The position numbers and the translations under genes were made by a program. Under the pieces are notes generated by a model, which was not told the DNA's origin, did no database searches, and saw nothing but the letters and a program-made list of their open reading frames with translations. From Reticulitermes speratus (lineage: Eukaryota > Arthropoda > Insecta > Blattodea > Rhinotermitidae), in assembly GCA_021186555.1 (NCBI GenBank), contig JAJKFL010000003.1, positions 26,431,908 to 26,495,907 on the forward strand: 64,000 nucleotides of DNA, read 5' to 3'. Positions 62,401-64,000 of the stretch are shown piece after piece. How positions within the stretch are numbered: position 1 is the stretch's first letter; the number at the start of each line of letters is the position of its first letter.

Positions 62401-63701
62401 AAACTTTACTGTAAGAAATGCTTTCAAAATGCCAGTTGCCTTGGTAAACGTTTCTCTTCCAAAGGAAGCACAAGCTCATTTCATGGTAAGAAAATAAAAT
62501 GCTAATACAAGGGAACCGTCTGTTAATTTACACTTTTTTGGGAATTGATGGAAAACAGTGTAAACTATGGAAATTGCATGATGTAGGAGATACAGACTTC
62601 ATGAGCTGAGTGTCCCTTCACCCTGGCTCTTACGGAATTCTTAGTAAATAATGTAGGTAAATTATGAAGCTATGTATGAATGTATTTGCAACATATAATT
62701 TCCAGAAACTGAAAATATACAGTCCAGTTACAGTCATTTGTCAAACCCACATACCAATTTGACAGTTTTTGTCTATTGTATTCGGAGCTGATACTGAAAT
62801 GCAAGTTGTTTCACCAAGGAACCATGAGTCCCCACAAGTTTGAAGATATTATGTAGTAACTGAGTTTTTCTTCCAAGTTTTTTTTTCCACTTTGTTTTGC
62901 CATCATGCCTTATCAGATATGCAAATTAAAATAAACACCTGTAGTGTATACGTTAGACCCAATAAACAGACTGATTAATAATACTGGCTAACTTGAACAG
63001 AATTACACGTCAAAATCTAAAATGATTCATGCAAGATGATGAGTGACTCATCAGAATAGCAAATGGTTGAAAGGAAACGTTGACCAGTCACAACAGAATT
63101 AGCACAAAGTGCATGAAATTAACACTCAAATGAAGTGACAGGTATTTTTCAGGAGCTGAGTGATTGAAATTAATAGAACTGAAGAAAAGTTGCTTAAATT
63201 ACTGGAAGGCTTACATTCCATGGGTTTAAAACAAGTTTTTAATGTCATGCCATTTAATAATGTTTGTAAAAACTGTAGTTTTAAATTTGTTTTCCCCCAC
63301 CTCAATTCAGAATCCTCTGGTTTATAAGTTATCTCAGAATGATGGTTTATTTTCATAAATATATATCACACTACTGATCTTGTTTGTAGGCTGTAAAGCC
63401 ATGATGGTTATGTCAGTGACGATGATGATGACTGACAGTGATGACAGTGATAAAACGTGATTTAATGGCACTGTTTTACTCATTTTACAATTTTGCATAA
63501 TTAATGTTAGTGTTTTTCTTCTAGATTCAAAAATTTTCACCCACTATTCTGGGTCAAGGCGAAAAGGTTGTACTGTTTCAGCTAGCTATCAAGAGGGAGA
63601 CACTTGAATCAGAGTTGAAGCTTGAATCGAATCTGTCCCTACATAGTAATATTTCAACAGTATCAGTTCCACTTTTATGCTATAATGGGCGATTGATGAA
63701 G
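44079..63701 (+). CDS. TMEM131: TMEM131-family protein, 3'-partial gene, 12 exons
   Basis: TMEM131 proteins are type I membrane proteins of the secretory pathway; their lumenal PapD-like domains bind procollagen and the tail recruits TRAPPIII. Exons: 44079-44184, 44406-44473, 48759-48784, 51860-51943, 53721-53844, 53929-54042, 57887-58009, 58094-58257, 59262-59442, 61354-61462, 62229-62485 and 63525-63701. Together they make 511 codons with every junction in phase. N-terminus: signal peptide with hydrophobic [14 protein letters not shown], then [15 protein letters not shown] (human AFVQSESIIEVLRFDD). TMEM131_N region: [20 protein letters not shown] and [17 protein letters not shown] (human SISATTSHFHASFFQNR), [35 protein letters not shown] and KQLWEIPPF. 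Later beta-rich repeats: [33 protein letters not shown]. The transmembrane segment and tail lie beyond the window. Confidence 0.92.
44406..44473 (+). CDS. TMEM131: TMEM131 exon 2
   Basis: 68 nt, phase 1 to 0, acceptor TCCAG, donor AAG|GTAAAT. Encodes [20 protein letters not shown], corresponding to the conserved segment just after the signal peptide in human TMEM131. Confidence 0.8.
44474..45219. other. TMEM131: TMEM131 intron, nothing recognised
   Basis: AT-rich; no recognised element. Confidence 0.45.
45220..45437 (+). mobile_element. LINE family A, 3' tail relic
   Basis: Degraded tail: GCTGGGAAGATAACGTTAAA, TGAGCCTTTGAGATCCATAA, TTCAGGGAATTTTGTGACTA. It abuts the Penelope-like element that follows. 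Confidence 0.6.
45438..47565 (-). mobile_element. Penelope-like element with about 300-bp inverted ends, RT broken
   Basis: The left arm 45438-45740 and right arm 47258-47565 are inverted copies (shared TTATCAGGAGATGGGTGGG and TATTTACCCA-CAAC). Minus-strand frames between them carry Penelope RT traces: [20 protein letters not shown] (the YVDDTFVIWP region, catalytic pair degraded to MDV), [30 protein letters not shown] and [14 protein letters not shown]. The GIY-YIG part was not seen. About seven frame breaks or stops. Confidence 0.7.
47484..47655 (+). mobile_element. Penelope terminal phrase and short LINE family A tail
   Basis: ACCTGAAGATGAAGACAGTG and CCCAGAAGACTTGAATGTTC with CTATGAGAACCTCAAATTTT are followed by AGCTTCTCAAGAAGGACACT, the end of a family A tail. 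Confidence 0.45.
47656..48059. other. TMEM131: TMEM131 intron, nothing recognised
   Basis: No recognised element apart from a short TTG-rich run near 47863. Confidence 0.45.
48060..48240 (-). mobile_element. tRNA-derived SINE, family 2
   Basis: On the minus strand: CTCAGCCCAAGGACTGAATA, TCACTCCAGGCAAATTCCAG and GATAGTACCTCAAATTAGGC, aligning with the body at 33880-33945. The pol III head is incomplete. Confidence 0.5.
48230..48650 (-). mobile_element. LINE-type 3' region with (GTATT)n tail
   Basis: A (GTATT)n run at 48227-48245 is followed by TTTCATTTCATCCTAGAAAT, a repeat-like segment of about 400 bp without ORF. Orientation is inferred from the tail. Family unknown. Confidence 0.35.
48759..48784 (+). 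CDS. TMEM131: TMEM131 exon 3 (26-nt micro-exon)
   Basis: Acceptor TTTTGCAG, donor AG|GTAAGT, phase 0 to 2. It encodes EFAGPSGV(R). Both splice sites are strong and its phases are the only ones that link exons 2 and 4. The residues themselves are not conserved, so this is supported by splicing logic rather than similarity. Confidence 0.6.
48785..49189. other. TMEM131: TMEM131 intron, nothing recognised
   Basis: No recognised element. Confidence 0.45.
49190..50420 (-). mobile_element. Penelope-like element, RT and GIY-YIG parts, broken
   Basis: From 50420 down: [20 protein letters not shown], then [13 protein letters not shown] (RT catalytic YVDD intact), [60 protein letters not shown] and, for the endonuclease, [20 protein letters not shown] with [12 protein letters not shown]. 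Several stops and frame changes. Confidence 0.8.
50462..51345 (+). mobile_element. LINE (CR1/jockey-like without RNase H), RT C-terminal part, broken
   Basis: Traces: [20 protein letters not shown] with NIGKT (RT palm end), [40 protein letters not shown] with LQK, and near the end [39 protein letters not shown]. The YADD motif lies upstream of the truncation. No tail family assigned. Confidence 0.75.
51346..51859. other. TMEM131: LINE 3' UTR-like and TMEM131 intron end
   Basis: AT-rich; GAATGAATAGAATGAAATTAA near 51677 could be the tail of the preceding LINE. Nothing else recognised. Confidence 0.4.
51860..51943 (+). CDS. TMEM131: TMEM131 exon 4
   Basis: 84 nt, phase 2 to 2. Encodes [20 protein letters not shown], then PLLNFKER, equal to RFEPPMLDFHEQ in human TMEM131. 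Confidence 0.88.
51990..52900 (-). mobile_element. LINE (CR1/jockey-like), RT C-terminus and 3' UTR, broken
   Basis: Minus-strand translation: [20 protein letters not shown] with HLFT, then [40 protein letters not shown] and KM with stop. The tail on the plus strand begins ATTAATTCGTTCATTCATTT. It contains the 112-bp insertion at 52630-52741. Confidence 0.7.
52630..52741. mobile_element. 112-bp insertion with hairpin and 13-bp target duplication
   Basis: Flanked by TCTTAGGGATAAT at 52617-52629 and 52742-52754. It contains a perfect 23-bp inverted repeat (52668-52690 with 52717-52739, CACTCATTCAACCAATGAAT...). It begins with TTCACCATGCATCTT, like TTCACCGTGCATTTT at 906 and 9050, so it may derive from the same Penelope-like terminal segment. 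Confidence 0.65.
52898..52911. repeat. Homopolymer G(14)
   Basis: Run of G within TMEM131 intron. Confidence 0.9.
53257..53490 (+). mobile_element. LINE family A, 3' tail relic
   Basis: AGGAGATCTCTTGGAAGACC, AATATTAAAATGGATCTTAT, TAAGGAATTTCTTGAGTAGC and AGTATGCTTCCCAGAGGTAA align with the family A tail. Confidence 0.7.
53721..53844 (+). CDS. TMEM131: TMEM131 exon 5
   Basis: 124 nt, phase 2 to 0. Encodes [14 protein letters not shown] and [18 protein letters not shown], the most conserved stretch of the TMEM131_N region. Confidence 0.93.
53929..54042 (+). CDS. TMEM131: TMEM131 exon 6
   Basis: 114 nt, phase 0. Encodes [20 protein letters not shown] and [13 protein letters not shown]. The donor is CAG|GTTGTA, weaker than the others. 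Confidence 0.88.
54195..54455. mobile_element. hAT-type MITE relic
   Basis: Left end CACTGTTTCTTATCCAGGGT, right end (inverted) GCAGTGTTTCCCAACCTTTT. AGGGGTTCCTT occurs twice near the right end. No ORF. Confidence 0.55.
54456..54854. other. TMEM131: TMEM131 intron, nothing recognised
   Basis: No recognised element. Confidence 0.45.
54855..55470 (+). mobile_element. Fold-back mariner derivative with about 265-bp arms
   Basis: The right arm (55205-55470) is the mariner 3' end: [33 protein letters not shown] and SGEYVEV, then the 3' UTR (ATGTATACATCAAAGTCAGA). The left arm (54855-55120) is an inverted, somewhat diverged copy of the same 3' end. A spacer of about 85 bp separates them. The 5' half of the mariner is absent. 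Confidence 0.75.
55471..56211. other. TMEM131: TMEM131 intron, nothing recognised
   Basis: A (GA)-rich stretch at about 56153-56183 follows a G run. No recognised element. Confidence 0.45.
56212..57330 (-). mobile_element. Mariner element, broken
   Basis: Minus-strand frames: [20 protein letters not shown] and CITTDKLQ (HTH region), [30 protein letters not shown] (first catalytic Asp), [35 protein letters not shown] (second Asp region degraded) and YSSDLAP. At least four frame changes. Length fits a full mariner. Confidence 0.8.
57331..57695. other. TMEM131: TMEM131 intron, nothing recognised
   Basis: No recognised element. Confidence 0.45.
57696..57732. repeat. Microsatellite (CA)n
   Basis: ACACGCACACACAC run of about 18 units with GCGTGCG interruption. 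Confidence 0.9.
57887..58009 (+). CDS. TMEM131: TMEM131 exon 7
   Basis: 123 nt, phase 0. Encodes [20 protein letters not shown] and [16 protein letters not shown], matching PYRLRPFLGARVPVNSSFSPIINIHNPH of the human protein. Confidence 0.94.
58094..58257 (+). CDS. TMEM131: TMEM131 exon 8
   Basis: 164 nt, phase 0 to 2. Encodes [19 protein letters not shown] and [19 protein letters not shown], then NHTAYIR (human NHTAFIR). Confidence 0.94.
58330..58665 (-). mobile_element. LINE family A, 3' tail relic
   Basis: Plus-strand view: GAGCAGGGTCTTTCTTCAGA, CACATTTTATGGAACCCGAA, CTTGAAGATCCATTTTAATA and CCAAATAATATTTGGTGGGG, the inverse of the family A end. It starts about 70 bp after TMEM131 exon 8. 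Confidence 0.75.
58666..59261. other. TMEM131: TMEM131 intron, nothing firm
   Basis: Positions 58790-58920 contain GGAATTGAACCCTGGTTGTA, a possible B-box-like (SINE) trace read on the plus strand. Not assigned. Confidence 0.4.
59262..59442 (+). CDS. TMEM131: TMEM131 exon 9
   Basis: 181 nt, phase 2 to 0. Encodes [37 protein letters not shown] and [13 protein letters not shown]. Followed by a (CA)n-rich intron start. Confidence 0.92.
59455..59513. repeat. Microsatellite (TA)n(CA)n
   Basis: TATATATATATATACACACA run, then GTGTGTGTATAC, a few bases after the exon 9 donor. Confidence 0.85.
59590..59845 (-). mobile_element. tRNA-derived SINE, family 1
   Basis: On the minus strand the head reads GGGATAGCATAGTCAGTATA (A-box TAGCATAGTCAGT) and GGGGTTCAAATTCTGG (B-box GGTTCAAATTC), followed by a body shared with 20377-20475 (GACCACTCACCTGCATCTAG, GCATGCACAGGGAAAACTTT). 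The two pol III boxes at tRNA-like spacing support the call. Confidence 0.65.
59850..61353. other. TMEM131: TMEM131 intron with a GC-rich patch
   Basis: Positions 59930-60250 are clearly richer in GC than the rest (GCGCTGGGCGCAATGATGAC; repeated CTGAGTG and GCTGAATGCTG). I recognise no family there. The remainder is AT-rich with nothing seen. Confidence 0.45.
61354..61462 (+). CDS. TMEM131: TMEM131 exon 10
   Basis: 109 nt, phase 0 to 1. Encodes [20 protein letters not shown], then VAVLTFD (human TKVASISFD). Confidence 0.88.
61463..62228. other. TMEM131: TMEM131 intron, nothing recognised
   Basis: No recognised element. Confidence 0.45.
62229..62485 (+). CDS. TMEM131: TMEM131 exon 11
   Basis: 257 nt, phase 1 to 0. 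Encodes [32 protein letters not shown] and [10 protein letters not shown] (human LPEEAKTMFKV). Acceptor CTTTAG, donor ATG|GTAAGA. Confidence 0.93.
62486..63524. other. TMEM131: TMEM131 intron, nothing recognised
   Basis: A (GAT)n run lies near 63420. No recognised element. Confidence 0.45.
63525..63701 (+). CDS. TMEM131: TMEM131 exon 12
   Basis: 177 nt, phase 0. Encodes [20 protein letters not shown] and [16 protein letters not shown]. Human TMEM131 has LPVRVYTGFLDYF near this point. The gene continues past the window. Confidence 0.88.
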
Positions 63702-64000
63702 GTAAGTCCCTTGGCACTGAACCCACATGCAAAGATGTATATATAATTTGTCTCTAAGTGTCCCTAGAAGTGGTCTGTTTGACCTATGTTCCCCATGCCT
63801 CCCTGGGAAAGGGCATAGAATCCATATCTGGGGGGGGGGGGGGGGGGGAGATTATGTTTCTCCCAGTGATGGTGTAACCATGAGAATGTTGGCTAACACA
63901 CAGGACCTACAAGTAACATGGTATCCAAACCACAGGACAGTTGGGGAGGTTTGTATTTCTTGCATTCCTGAAGTTATAGGAAGGTATCAGTCTTTGAGCA
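63702..64000. other. TMEM131: TMEM131 intron start with G(19) run
   Basis: Donor AAG|GTAAGT at 63702. A G(19) homopolymer is at 63830-63848. Window ends inside this intron. Confidence 0.7.

Overview
This window looks like a piece of an insect nuclear genome, most likely a cockroach or termite (Blattodea). Two multi-exon genes lie on the + strand with GT-AG introns of up to about 8 kb. Most of the remaining sequence is transposable-element debris of kinds I associate with Blattodea: RTE-like LINEs, a LINE with RNase H, Penelope-like elements, many mariner relatives, Tigger/pogo, piggyBac, hAT MITEs and tRNA-derived SINEs. No bacterial features are present. The order-level assignment rests on repeat style and gene structure, not on a database search.

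Layout. Positions 1-2095 are an upstream intron of the first gene, filled by a LINE tail and a large inverted-repeat element. Positions 2096-37112 hold the 3' eleven exons of an RBM28 (Nop4-type) nucleolar RNA-binding protein gene, ending in a stop codon. Its first RRM is presumably upstream of the window. Positions 37113-43937 are intergenic and repeat-rich. Position 44079 starts a TMEM131-family gene with a signal-peptide exon. Twelve exons (511 codons, all in matching phase) run to 63701, and the gene continues beyond the window.

The two genes appear unrelated in function. RBM28 acts in 60S ribosome biogenesis in the nucleolus. TMEM131 is an ER/Golgi membrane protein linked to collagen secretion. 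They are neighbours in tandem orientation, about 7 kb apart.

Most notable observations: (1) the RBM28 gene carries two RRM2-type domains built from exons of identical length (169 nt) and identical phases, which implies an exon-level tandem duplication and a five-RRM protein. (2) A LINE insertion is flanked by an identical 80-bp target duplication, and a Tigger element nested inside it can be dated against a sister LINE 8 kb away. (3) Several mariner derivatives have both ends made from the same (3') end of the parent, giving fold-back structures. (4) Penelope-like terminal segments carry a hammerhead-ribozyme-like core (CTGANGA, hairpin, GAAA), once as a head-to-head palindrome with a 13-bp target duplication. 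(5) The last RBM28 intron has incompatible splice phases, so a short exon is probably unseen.
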